Below are positions 21,795-31,988 of a stretch of 64,000 nt of DNA, piece after piece; the first letter of the stretch is position 1, and each line of letters starts with the position of its first letter. The translations under genes were made by a program, and so were the position numbers. The notes under the pieces were generated by a model. It searched no databases and was not told the origin of the DNA. It worked only from the letters and a program-made list of their open reading frames with translations. Location: assembly GCA_043228905.1 (NCBI GenBank), contig JBHGNT010000009.1, positions 21,762,001-21,826,000 on the forward strand, given 5' to 3'. Origin of the DNA: Azolla caroliniana. Taxonomy: Eukaryota > Polypodiophyta.

Positions 21795-22340
21795 GAAGGC
21801 ATTGACAAAGCCCATGAATGAGAATTTGCATCATTGCATTGTGATCTCTAAATAATATAGGCATGGAATCTCTAGTAAATAGCACCACCACAACGCATGC
21901 CTCTTCGTTTCAAATCAGAATAAAAACATGCATATGTACCATAAGTGTTGTAACTCTTGAATCAAGCAACACAGTTCTCGGTAGCCTTGCCACTAGAAAT
22001 TGACTTTTGGAGTCCAGAGTCTAGATTATCTCTTACATGTCTGTTTATTTATAAGCTTACTAACTGTATGCAGCTCCACATTTTTGCATTGGCGTGTTGG
22101 ATATGGCTAATAAGTCAAGTGTAAGTCTTGTTAGTGTACATGCAAATGTGTAAAACTCTTATGGGTCTTAAAAAGTGATGGAAAGCTATGTGCTCACATT
22201 TGAAATTCGACAATGACATAGGAGTGACCTATAGCATGCGATAGTAGTGAGGGCGTCGGCAATGATAAAAGTGCCAACAATAAAGTGCGGCGGAAGCATG
22301 CTCGTAGATTTCCTTCTTCCTCTCTTTTCATAGGAGTTCC
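21795..22340. other. Intergenic, nothing recognised
   Basis: Downstream of the P450 pseudogene. No domain, repeat or RNA gene is visible to me. Confidence 0.6.
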
Positions 22341-22357
22341 CATGAAGGCACTCTTCG

Positions 22358-22500
22358 TTGAATTTTTCCACGAAGGTTCTTGGCCTTCGTGGATTGAATC
22401 CAAGAAAGTAATGGTCGAATACACACAAGGAATTGGACCTTCTTGTATTCAATTCCACGAACAGATTGGGCCTTCGTGGATTCAATTCCAAAATTCCTTG
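22358..22500. repeat. Cluster of inverted CCACGAA/TTCGTGG repeats
   Basis: TTCCACGAAGG (22366-22376) faces CCTTCGTGGATT (22384-22395), and TTCCACGAA (22453-22461) faces TTCGTGGATT (22473-22482). The units around them (ggccttcgtggattgaat) recur. Two hairpins with 7-11 nt loops are possible. Confidence 0.6.
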
Positions 22501-22801
22501 GGCTCGTGGAGAAATGTATGTTCACTCACAATCCTCACTCCTGCACATTTCTTGAGTTTTCGTTGTCATCTTCCTGATACGTTTCAACATGAATGTGGTA
22601 TTGGTGGATGAGACGCATAGATCCCCAAACTCCGTGTTGCCACTAATGAAAAACATGCAATTTGCAACCAAAAACATGTAGCTAACTATGTCATCCACTA
22701 CATCGTTCCCATACTATCCGTATGTGACATAATTAATAACGAGCATTAGGTATCACGGTGCGACATATCTTATAGCCTCGCAAAATGAAGCCTTGCAATG
22801 G

Positions 22802-22846
<45 letters not shown>

Positions 22847-23136
22847 TAATATTAGAAGAACATAAAACTATATTATGATAATTGAAGTGGAATATAAATA
22901 TTCCCAAAATGCCCGTCTTATGAAAATGTTTTGGAACTACCATCTTTCATTATATATATTGGGGTGTGCATCTGTTTCTTTGTGCCACTCTTTTATTTCG
23001 CGTTCACCAAAGATGTCGGAGAAATCCGCGGCTTGCCGGTCGGCTCGGGCAGGATCGCCAAGGGTGAAGGTCTTGTATTTATGGGTTTTGGCCCATCGGC
23101 TATCGTCCGGGTTGTCCATAGGATTCACGACCATAG
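22501..23136. other. AT-rich intergenic with an AT microsatellite
   Basis: A (TA)n run spans about 22805-22841. The reading at 22931-23197 has 88 codons with no similarity that I recognise. Confidence 0.5.
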
Positions 23137-23520
23137 TGTGAAAACCGGGGAAGATGATGATATCGGTGGAGTGCACCATGTGCACTCCCTCTTGTAAAGA
23201 TTGTACAAAGATAGTGGGTGCCTTTAAGGCGCCGAATAGGAATGATAGTCGGGCAAGATATCCCTCGAAGTGGGGGGGGGTATTTATCCCACATTGTAAT
23301 GTCCTTCCCTGCTTGGACTATAAAAGGAGGTAGGGGTCTCTTGTAAAGGGGTAGCCCATTTTGAATTAGGAGAGTATATCGTTAGATTTAAGGCTTAAAA
23401 GTTTTCTCTTATTCTTATTTTCTTAGGGTTTCTACTTTGGTCTCCTTCACCCTATTTCATTTTAGGGTTTCATTTTTGGTCTTCTTCTTCTTTGTCTTAT
23501 GGGTTTGATTCTTTCTTCTT
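23137..23520 (+). repeat. Remnant LTR related to the E2 LTR
   Basis: Collinear but diverged blocks shared with 24904-25210: gtgaaaaccgggg, gcgccgaatagg, tttatcccacattgtaatg, ctataaaaggagg (TATA near 23322) and aggggtagcccattttg. The ends are not preserved. Confidence 0.65.
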
Positions 23521-23977
23521 GACTGGAGGTTTAGTAGTTGATCAAGCAAGCTCAACCGTATCCGGATCGGCTGAACAAGCCAGAGCCGTATCGGTATCCA
23601 GAACCAGGAGCCAAATCGGTGAGCCGGATTCAAATGTGAATCGGAAGGCAAGAAGTAGCCTAAACTCCTAGACTACTAGGTAGTCAGAGTCCTCATAGTT
23701 AGTGTCAGTTGTTCGTATGAGCATTGAAGTACATAGTACTTATGTCAATTCTTTTGAGGACTTGTATAAATAGTGTTGTTTAACACGTTGTATAGGGATT
23801 TTTTAGAGAGTGATGCAGTGTGTTATTTTTTTAATAGAGTTTATGGTATGCTCTCTCTCTCTCTCTCTCTCCCGTGTATGCTAAATACTCTCAAGCTTCC
23901 ATTGAACCTATTTTTCTATTTTTTGTTGCTACCCGACTAAACCGGTTTTGTCAAGCTTCCACATACTAACTTTCACA

Positions 23978-23988
23978 TGGTATCAGAG
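23978..23988 (+). other. Primer-binding site of C2 (initiator Met type)
   Basis: TGGTATCAGAG immediately after the LTR end CA at 23977, the standard plant copia primer site. Confidence 0.9.
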
Positions 23989-24072
23989 TGCGAGGGTTGA
24001 GACTCCTCTGCAGCCGACAAACACTTTTGAAGACAAACCCTAACACCCGGTGAAGAACAGTAAAGAACCGAA

Positions 24073-24903
24073 ATGGACAGAGGTATGGCAAGTTCGCTTC
24101 CCACAGAAAAACTCGACCGGAGCTACTATGCATCCTGATCATATAAAATGCACCAGTACCTGCTCATCCATGGATATTGGAGCTATGTGGAAGGAACCAA
24201 CGAGGTAGCACCAAAGCTGGCAGACAAAGAGTTTTGGGCATGGGAGCAAGGAGCGAGCCGAGTATTGTACTACCTCGCGTTCGGGGGTGTGCACGATCAG
24301 ATGCTCGGTTACATCAAGGATGCAAAAACACCAAAGGAGGCTTGGGAAAATCTAAGGAAGATTTTCGCGACCAGTACCACAGCTCATAAGTTGTAGCTTT
24401 GGCTAGAGCTGAACAACATCCGGCAGAGAGATATGTCGGTCACAGACTACACCACCAAGATTAAGGAGATCTGCGATGCACTCGGATCTATCAACGTAAA
24501 GGTGGAAGAAGACGAGATGGTCTAGATTTGTCTTGGTGGTCTAGCACAACGGTACGAGCCAATCCAGACGACAATTTGCACCCGGGAGAAGACACTGTCC
24601 TTCTTCGACTTACAATCCATGTTGATGGTCGAAGAAAACCACGCGCATGGGTTGAGGACCACTCAATCGGATATCCGGATGTTGTACACGGAGACGGATT
24701 GACCCCGTGGGCGTGGAGAATAAGGTGGGTCGGCACGCAATGGAGTGGTTGGCAAGAGAAGAACCGAAGGCACGGAGATGGTACCAACAGTAGTTCCGGA
24801 CCCTCCACAAGCAGGGGGAGTCAAGTTGGAGCCGGAAACCGGCAGTCAAAAACCGACACGAAATGCTATTACTATGGCAAGAAAAGCCACAAAGAGAGCA
24901 CGT
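24073..24903 (+). pseudogene. C2 copia gag
   Basis: ATG at 24073 opens MDRGMASSLPTEKLDRSYYA, a stop, then YLLIHGYWSYVEGTNEV, LKDAKTPKEAW-like (IKDAKTPKEAWENLRKIF), LNNIRQRDMSVTDYTTKIKE and ICLGGLAQRYEPIQTTI: the UBN2 gag of copia elements. Stops occur after HKL and at ICLGG's upstream codon. The zinc knuckle is degenerate (KCYYYGKKSHKES) and is cut by the LTR of E2. Close relative of the C3 gag at 30722-31359. Confidence 0.85.
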
Positions 24904-25654
24904 TGTTGTGAAGAATTTCGGCCAGAGGCGAAAACCGGGAAACATTGGCTACATCGGCGGGGTGCAGCGTGTGTACGCACCCATGTACATTTAGTGTGAA
25001 TATCGAGGGCGTCTTTATGGCGCCGAAGAGTAGTCAAGTCGGGACAGACGATCCCATGAAAGTCGGGATTTGTCCCACATTGTAACGCATCCCTCTCCTT
25101 GTTCTATAAAAGGAAGGGAACGCCCTTTGTGGAGGGGTTGCCCATTTTTGCATTAGAGGGTATACCGCTAGGTTTAGGGTTAGGCTTCTTCTTTTTCTTC
25201 TTCTTCTCCTCCGTGTTCGCTTAGGGTTTGCTTCAGCTCATCTCCTGCGCAAGACCCCGCTCGGCGCGACGAGCCCGTGAGCTCCCCGACGGCGGCTTGG
25301 CAGCAAACGACTATTGTAACCTACCTCAGTCCGGCTCGAAACCGGGAATGTATTCTTCTGTTTATACATATATATATATATATTTGCGTCTGTCTGTGTA
25401 TATTCGCGTCTATGTTCGTGTCAGGTGTTCCCCCTTCCCTGCGTTTCCTGTACATGAGGGCACGAGGCGGATCAGCATGTGTGTGTGTGCGTGAGTCGGT
25501 GTTAAGCGCTCTCTCTCTCTCTCCTCGGTTGCTTCCGGTGTGCTTCTGAGATGCCCCGGGAACGGTGAAGCCCAACTTCCTACGCTCCAATACTCCCTAG
25601 TCCAAGACCCCCGTGGTCCCGCCCTTCTACACGCACACGCGTAATAACGCGACA
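24904..25654 (+). repeat. 5' LTR of E2 (751 bp)
   Basis: Starts TGTTGTGAAG (TGTCGTGAAG in the 3' copy) and ends AACGCGACA. TATA box TATAAAA at 25105-25111. Downstream are pyrimidine-rich R/U5 sequences, a short ta run (25370-25382) and a ct run (25511-25523). The last 70 bp (ctagtccaagacccccgtgg) recur at 44750-44810 and, inverted, in E3 and E4. Confidence 0.9.
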
Positions 25655-25658
25655 TATT

Positions 25659-25676
25659 TTGTGAACCCGACGTGAA
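25659..25676 (+). other. Primer-binding site of E2 (tRNA-Trp type)
   Basis: TTGTGAACCCGACGTGAA, 4 bp after the LTR end; one mismatch to the E3 site TGGTGAACCCGACGTGAA. Confidence 0.8.
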
Positions 25677-25691
25677 GGGCGGCAAGGGAGC

Positions 25692-27077
25692 ATGGAGATG
25701 GAAGAAGACTTCGACTTTGCGGAGATAGTGGCCGAAGTGGTGTTGGAGTCGGCACGAGTGGTGATGACGCGAGAAGCGGCGCAACAGGCGGTTGAGCGAG
25801 TGGTCGAAAGAGTCGGCCGTTTCAACGGGGACAAGGTCCCATCTTACTTGGAAGCCTACAACGCGGAAATGGAGGAGCGTGGCGTAGACGAGGCGTAGAG
25901 GCTGGAGTTCTTCTGTCGGGTCGTGGCTATCCGGATGCATGCAAAAATAAAGGAGCTTTGTGCGGCTCATAGTTCGTGGGAGGCCTTCGAAGAGGCGCTC
26001 CTCAAGGCATACGAATGACGGCGGAAGAGCCGGGGACGACACGACTTCGACCAGTGGGTAGCATCGGCAAAGGCCCACCGAAGTGCGACGAAGGCGTTCT
26101 GGGAGTTCAAGCGACGACTTGCTCGGCTCCCAGAGCGGGAACAAGGTTCGGTGGGGGCGGACAAAGTCCTTTTGTTTGTCAAGTCGATTGACCGAGCGGA
26201 ACGGGAAGCCATCGAGATTGAGCTCGAAGACGATGATAGAGCGAATGGGCTTACGGAGGACTGGGCGAAGGTCGGAAGGGTGTGCCAATGGCTAGACAAC
26301 GAGCGAGCTGAGAAGGCTAAGAGGAAGGTACACGACGGCGTGCCATCACAGCGGGAAGAGGCCAAACGGCAAAGAGAGTCGGCAAGGGTCGGCGTTGGGG
26401 CCAGGATTGCGGAGGCGTACGCAGCGCTCAAAGCGATGCTCGAGGAAGAGGGAGGATCTAGGCCAGAAGCTGAGACCGAGGAGACGGACTTGCCCCACGC
26501 AACGGCAGAAGATCGGTACGACGTTATCACGGGAGAGGGCGCGGAACGAAACACCCTCTCGACTTGTGGAGATAAAACGGCCAAGGACGAGGCCGAGATA
26601 CAGATCGCGGAACCAGAACGATGGGACCAGCGGTTTCGGGCATGTCAGCCCGAGATCCCGGTCATTGGAGAAGCAAGCCCAGACGGGGCTTGCGCGATCG
26701 GTAAGAAGACGACCGCCGACCACAAAGAGTCGGTGGCTACGGACAAGGGCGCAAAACGGACGGGCGATTCTTTGTGTCTTCCCACACTTGCTCCCGAGAC
26801 GATGGCAGGCGGGCCCGAGTGCCCACATGAGTCCCAAGCGGAGGAAGGCGGCGGCGAAAGGGCGAGAATCTCCGGCGAGACGATACAGGGAAGGAGCGGA
26901 CGAAAGCCCACGGACCCGATTCCGGAGAACTCAGCAATTGGGCCTGTATGCCCATGTAAGACCGAGGAGATGGATGGTGGTACCGAGGAGTCCTGGCACG
27001 ATGCCCGCGAAGACAGATGGGAAACGGCCTGCGAGGAGGCCGAGGACGGACACGGCACGAGGGGATCAGCATTCTGA
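25692..27077 (+). pseudogene. E2 gag-like gene
   Basis: ATG at 25692 (MEMEEDFDFAEIVAEVVLES). Conserved blocks: VGRFNGDKVPSYLEAYNAEM, SSWEAFEEALLKAYE, FWEFKRRLARLPEREQ, ADKVLLFVKSIDRAERE and LEDDDRANGLTEDWAKVGRV. In-frame stops at 25896 (TAG) and about 26016 (TGA) interrupt it; from 26151 to 27077 the frame is open for 308 codons. The C-terminal half is acidic, has repeated ETMAGGPECPHES and ENSAIGPVCPC motifs, and lacks a zinc knuckle. Homologous to E4 gag by order and spacing of blocks. Confidence 0.85.
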
Positions 27078-28760
27078 TACGGGTGGAGCGTGATCTGGTC
27101 GTGGATCGTTCGATCGGGGCCGGACTCGGCATGAAAGTGCCGATAAGGAAGGGGGTGCGGGACGAGCCGCCCTCTTTTACATGGGGAGAAAGACCGACCG
27201 GGCGAAGGTCGAGGTTCGGAAAGAGAATGAAAGCCGGTCCTATGGGATTCCTTACACCGATCCCGAGGGCCGGCGTGAGTCCTATAAGAGAGATCGGTGG
27301 CGATAGGAGAACGGGACTCGGCAATCCGGAGAAGGACGAACGGACCCGGACGAGAACCGGGCGGAACGGACTCCCGGATGACCATTCTGGGAGGGAGGAA
27401 GAGAGCGAGGCCTACGAAGAGGCCAACAAGACGGTACGTCGGTACCACGGGAGAGGGTGCGGAGTAAACCGCCCTCTCGGCATGCGGAAAAGGACGACCC
27501 GGGATAGGGTCGGGAAGACAAATCGGCGGCCTACGGAGGATCCTTCACACCGGTTCTAGAGACTTCGGCGGTCGGCAACGCGGTCGACGTAAGACCAAGA
27601 TACTGACGGTGGCGGCAAGGTGAGGAAGGCAAAGGGGCTAAGGATGGAACGTCTACGGAGGATCCTTCACACCAGATCTAGAGACTTCGGCGGTCGGCAA
27701 CGCGGTCGACGTAAGACCAAGATACTGACGGTGGCGGTGAGGTGACGAAGACAATGGGCATAAGGAAGTCCGATCCTATGGGATCCCCACACCGGTTCCG
27801 GAGACACCGGCTGTTCTGCCATCGTGGCAACGTAAGACCGAGAGGGACAGGACGGTGGCGGCGGGAAACGGGACCCGGCTACGCGGAAGATACGAGGAGA
27901 GTCCGGGAGGGACTCAAACAAAAGACACCCGAATTTCGGCAACATAGAAACGGAGTCCGGTCCTATGGGACCCTCACACCGATCCGGAGGCTCCGGCAGT
28001 TCGGCCAACGTGGCAACGTGAGACCGAGGGAGAAGGACGGTGGCGGCAGGGAATGGGACCCGACGACACGAGGTTTCGGAAGGAGCCGGTAAGGGCAAAC
28101 ACGGTGAGGTGTGTTTGGCTGGAATGGCACACCTTGGACAGAACAAGAGTCTCGCAAGTGGCCATCGCGGGCCGGATCGAAGCGTGACTACGGGACGGTG
28201 TTCGGCACGGGCGGTGCCGAACAAAGGAAGCGGAAGACGGCACAAGGGAGGTGCCGGGAATGACGTGACAAGTGCCTAGTGGACTGCACAGGGTCAGAGT
28301 CAGGGGATGGCAAGAGAGGCCGAAGGAGGATCCTCCACACTCGCTTCGTAGATCCCGGTAGCTTCGTCAAAGTAGCGAAGACTGACACGGCAAGCCGGGA
28401 TGAGAAGCTGGTGGGGGCGAGGGGACGACGGCAAGTGAAAAACCCAGGACCTATTGCTGCAGCACGAAGACGGGAAGGGCCAAGCGGGCTACTACGGGGT
28501 GTTCCTCGGATGCAAAGAACACCGGTATGCGGGTGAGCGGCGATGCACGAACTGGCCGGAAAGGGGCCGACAAGACGTGCAATGAACCGGAGCACGGCAC
28601 AGGCGGTGCCAAACAACGGACGAGGGTATGTGGCACACGGGGGGGTGTCGGAGCGGAAAGGCGAGCGCGGAGAACGTCGGAAAGGGATCCTCCACACAGT
28701 TCCGGAGACCATGGCGGTTCGAGCCGACGCGGCAATGTAAGACCATGGAGAAGGAAGGTG
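26767..28760 (+). repeat. LETSAV...GGG cassette array in E2 (about nine units)
   Basis: Units near 26767, 26913, 27238, 27538, 27659, 27772, 27966, 28328 and 28685 share a core: ggatccttcacaccggttc, then gagacttcggcggtcgg, a variable stretch, gtaagaccgagg and gacggtggcggc. The first two lie in the gag frame; later ones are frameshifted and non-coding. The 27538 and 27659 units are nearly identical. Confidence 0.8.
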
Positions 28761-29113
28761 GCGGCGGAAGGACGAAGGCGACGCGAAACACCATCGGGAC
28801 ATCACGATTGGACAACGGAGGCCAAGCGGGCCACCACGGGCATGCCTCAAGCGGAGGACGTCGGGCATACGGCGGGAAGCGGGGCGTTCATACGGCCGAA
28901 CGAGGGCCAACGGAAGAACGCGTACTACAGAGATCATGGCAGAGGACCCATCGACGGGTCGAACGAGCCTACGGGGAGGCGAGCGCGAAGGAAGACTCGA
29001 AGCCGACGGATCAACCCGGCAGCGAGCCGGGATGCGGATCACGGGAGACCAGTTTCTCACCGACCGAAATCTCTCACCCTTCAACCAGATTGGCACGTGC
29101 CGGTGGACGTGCA

Positions 29114-29129
29114 GTTAGGTGGGGGTGGA
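29114..29129 (+). other. Polypurine tract of E2
   Basis: GTTAGGTGGGGGTGGA lies directly before the 3' LTR start at 29130; upstream gccggtggacgtgcag is shared with E3. Confidence 0.85.
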
Positions 29130-29246
29130 TGTCGTGAAGAATTTCGGTCAGAGGCGAAAACCGGGAAACATTGGCTACATCGGCGGGGTGCAACGTATGT
29201 ACGCACCCATGTACATTTAGTGTGAATATCGAGGGCGCCTTTATGG
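29130..29246 (+). repeat. Truncated 3' LTR of E2 (117 bp)
   Basis: Starts TGTCGTGAAGAATTTCGG and matches the 5' LTR through ttatgg at 29246, then stops at a 40-bp minisatellite. The right LTR end and target duplication are lost. Confidence 0.9.
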
Positions 29247-29640
29247 TTTTTGATTATAAATTTCTGATTAGAATTTCTGAATAGGGTTTCTTGTTACAAA
29301 CTTCTAATTACAGATTTTGATTAGGGTTTCTGATTTCAAACTTCTGATTACAGATTTTGATTAGGGTTTCTGATTTCAAATTTTTGAATACAAATTATGA
29401 TTAGGGTTTCTATTTCTATTTCTGTTACAATTTTCTGATAATGGTGTCTGATTAAAATTTCTGATTAGGGTTTTTTATTATAAATTTCTTATTAGAATTT
29501 CTTAATAGGGTTTCTGGTTACAAACTTCTGATTACATATTTTGATTAGGGTTTCGGATTTCAAATTTCTGAATACAAATTATGATTAGGGTTTCTGTTTA
29601 CAAATATCTAATTGCAATTTCTGAAAGGGGTTTCTGATTT
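29247..29640. repeat. 40-bp minisatellite with TTAGGGTTTCTGATT core
   Basis: AGGGTTT cores recur at 29281, 29321, 29361, 29401, then 29464, 29504, 29544, 29584 and 29624, a regular 40-bp spacing broken once. The core contains the plant telo-box heptamer AGGGTTT, but the unit is not a telomere repeat. Confidence 0.85.
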
Positions 29641-29732
29641 GCTAAGTTAATGATTTGCACTATTTCAGTTGTTGTTGATTGGGGTTTCTGATTTTGCACT
29701 ATTTCTTATTTCTGATTTGATATTTCAGATGG

Positions 29733-30105
29733 CGTGTTCCTCTGTATCCGAGAGTGCTAAACTTAGCAAAATTTTGCGAGACAAAGGAGGACTTCCACAA
29801 CACCTATGGTCTGTCACTCGAGGGTGTTGACCCTGCTGTCCTAAGTGATAAATTGATCAGTGATGTTGACTGGATGACAGTATATACAGTGCCTAGAGTC
29901 AAAGGCAAGGTCAAGCTGAAGCATGTACGAGCCGACTTGTACGATGACTGCATGAGGCTGCACCAGAAAGTTCATCAGGAGATCCCAGTCAACAATGAGT
30001 TGTCAGTTTCATTTGCTAGAGCATTTGCATATGAGTACTGCAAAACAACGAAGGAATTCAGAGACCCTGAAATGTATAGGGTAGCTTGGGTAGTCTATGG
30101 TGAGG
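29733..30105 (+). CDS. Open reading of unknown function, probably a fragment
   Basis: The frame through 29754-30191 is open: LAKFCETKEDFHNTYGLSLE, GVDPAVLSDKLISDVDWMTV, YTVPRVKGKVKLKHVRADLY, and NNELSVSFARAFAYEYCKTT. It extends upstream without a start to about 29733, after a tttcag that could be a splice acceptor. From about 30110 the sequence is antisense to a Ty3 integrase tail, so the true end is before the stop at 30191. Base composition and codon use look coding. I do not recognise the family; a transposon protein or a captured exon are both possible. Confidence 0.4.
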
Positions 30106-30119
30106 CATCGGTAGAAAGA

Positions 30120-30297
30120 TGCCAAAATATGGGGACCTTGGCACAAAAAATAGACGGTAATCTAATTTACCACAAGGCCTACTGGTTTTGATGTTGTGTT
30201 GTAGAAGCCATACACGATCCCCGACCTGAAACGTTTCTAAGGAGTCTAGGCGATGACGGTCTGCAATCCTCTTGTATGTACTTTGAGCATCACGCAA
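30120..30297 (-). pseudogene. Ty3 integrase C-terminal fragment
   Basis: Minus strand 30297 downward reads MRDAQSTYKRIADRHRLDSL, ETFQVGDRVWLLQHNIKTSR and PCGKLDYR. This is the end of a Ty3/gypsy integrase (YK..AD..R...P.F.VGD.VWL...NIKT.RP..KLDY). Nothing else of that element is nearby. Confidence 0.75.
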
Positions 30298-30428
30298 ATT
30301 GTGGATAATGGTAGCGTGAATTTCTTGGAGATGACTGAGACGATCCGCAGCAGAAGGGTTGATAGGAACTCACAGGTGTTCAGTCATCGTCCAACAAGGA
30401 TGAGAACCCGTATTTGCGAAAAATGGCG

Positions 30429-30721
30429 TGTTGAGAATCAAGCTCAACTTGGTCGAGTGTGTGAACTCACCTTTAGAGTGAAGAGACACTCCAACGGTCA
30501 AGAGTCACCATTATGTCACCACTTTGTATTCTAGCATTTAGTATGAGTCATAGAATCATATTCTATGAAACATAACTTATGAGCTTTCACATTGCCCATG
30601 CTCCATGTGCCTTGTAGTTAATGAAGAGAGAGGGTGACTACATAAAGCACCCTCCTCCCATCTTGTATTATGTTGAGTCTTTCTCCTTTGTCAATATACT
30701 TTTACCTTGCGTATTCCTTCA
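30429..30721 (+). repeat. Copia LTR remnant of C3
   Basis: Starts TGTTGAGAATC, as does the LTR at 49905, and shares gtgtgtgaac, cactttgtat and a promoter segment (gtgactacataaagcacc). It runs directly into gag at 30722; the LTR end, primer site and gag start are missing. Confidence 0.7.
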
Positions 30722-31363
30722 AGAAGCCAAGACGCCGAAGGAAGCGTGGGAAAACCCACGAAAGATTTTCTCCGCAAACACGACCATGAGGAAGCTTCAA
30801 CTCCGCCAAGAGTTGAACAACATTCAACAAAGGGATATGTCCATCACGACATACACCTTGAAGATCAAGGAGCTTTGCGACTCGCTCGGCTCAATAAGCG
30901 TAAGTATAGATGATGATGAGATGGTGCAAATATGCCTCGGCGGCTTCGCACCACGGTTCGGCGCGATGCGAACCACCATTCTAGCACGGGAGAAATCTCC
31001 CTCCTTCGAGCTCCAATCAATGCTATTGGTCAAAGAAAACCACGTGCGTACAAGGAGCAATGAGTTGGAAGGCCACATGCTCTACACGCACTCTAATGGA
31101 GGAAGAGGACGCGGACGAGCGAGAGGCCGATTCGGCCAAGGACAAGGCGGACAAGGTCCGACCTATGACAACAACTCCCAATTTCGGCCGCAAAACGGAG
31201 GCCAACGAGGAACCTTCGCAAGAAGGGGGAGCTTCCACTCCGGCCCGAGCCGTCAAAACGCAACCGAATGCGGATATTGCGAAAAGCTCGGCCACCATGA
31301 AGAAGAGTGCCGAAAGAAGATGCGTGAATCGGCTTCCACAAGCCGACAACTCACGAATTACGT
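30722..31363 (+). pseudogene. C3 copia gag, cut by E3
   Basis: Reads EAKTPKEAWENPRKIFSANT, LNNIQQRDMSITTYTLKIKE, ICLGGFAPRFGAMRTTI, a Gly/Arg-rich stretch (GGRGRGRARGRFGQG), and a zinc knuckle CGYCEKLGHHEEEC. The N-terminal third is missing. The frame runs to RQLTNY, where element E3 begins at 31364; reading resumes at 35874 with AHNSDYEEY. Better preserved than the C2 gag. Confidence 0.9.
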
Positions 31364-31972
31364 TGTCGCGTTGCTACACACGTGCGTGGAGAAGGGCGGG
31401 ACCACGGGGGTCTTGGACTGAGTAGAGGAGAAGGAATCGGACATGGAATGGAAGCTTTGCTCAAGAAGAAGAAGAAGAATGAACAAGAGATTAGATCGAA
31501 CAAGAGGAAGATGGAGACAAGATGATCAACAAGATATATTAAAACGAAATGAACGATTACAAAATGGTGGCCGCACCAAACGACTACTCGAAGACCTAAC
31601 CAACGAAGATGAAGATAAAGATAAAAATGAAGATGAAGATAAAGATAAAGTGAGACTAAAATATCCCCTTTCATTCAAAGGGGATATTTGCCTTGATTTG
31701 GGGAGGGTGAGATTGATGGCCCCTTAACTCCCACCTCCACACAAACAACTAGGTACCTATGTACCGCATAGTACCTCTCTCTCTCTCGCGCGTGGATGTG
31801 CGCACAAGACCACATCACCTTTATACCTTAGGGATCCTATGGGGCATTTCTAGCACCATACACTTTACCCTTATTACTATTACAAATACATTATGTACAT
31901 GTGCAACGTTGCACATCGCTCTTTGGCTCTCGTTGCTTGGGTTTCCGCTTGTGGACGAAAATCTTCACGACA
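31364..31972 (-). repeat. 3' LTR of E3 (609 bp)
   Basis: Left TGTCGCGTTGC, right TTCACGACA. Lacks about 110-120 bp present in the 5' LTR (35430-35540 region), including the TATA box, so the copies differ by an internal deletion. Confidence 0.9.
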
Positions 31973-31988
31973 TCCGCCCCCACCTAAC
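31973..31988 (-). other. Polypurine tract of E3
   Basis: Minus strand GTTAGGTGGGGGCGGA directly before the 3' LTR, almost identical to that of E2. Confidence 0.85.

Larger units (their letters stand above)
23521..24903 (+). mobile_element. C2: Ty1/copia 5' part (LTR, primer site, gag), cut by E2
   Basis: The LTR end lies at 23977 (...ctttcaca), with a TATA box ttgtataaatag at 23763-23774; its start was not located. The primer site TGGTATCAGAGTG at 23978-23990 matches the initiator-Met type. gag follows and is interrupted in its zinc-knuckle region by E2 at 24904. Confidence 0.8.
24904..29246 (+). mobile_element. E2: gag-only non-autonomous Ty3-type element, plus strand
   Basis: 5' LTR 24904-25654, primer site 25659-25676, gag 25692-27077, LETSAV-type cassettes to about 28740, purine tract 29114-29129, 3' LTR truncated at 29246. 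No pol domain is readable on either strand across 4.3 kb. The left target 4-mer is ACGT (24900-24903); the right flank is lost. It interrupts the zinc knuckle of the C2 gag. LTR and leader match E3 and E4. Confidence 0.9.

Noticed and set aside
26346-27448. Long minus-strand readings opposite E2 gag and the LETSAV region, and similar ones opposite E3 and E4
   Set aside because: GC-rich antisense shadows. The sense frames share conserved blocks among E1-E4; the antisense ones do not.
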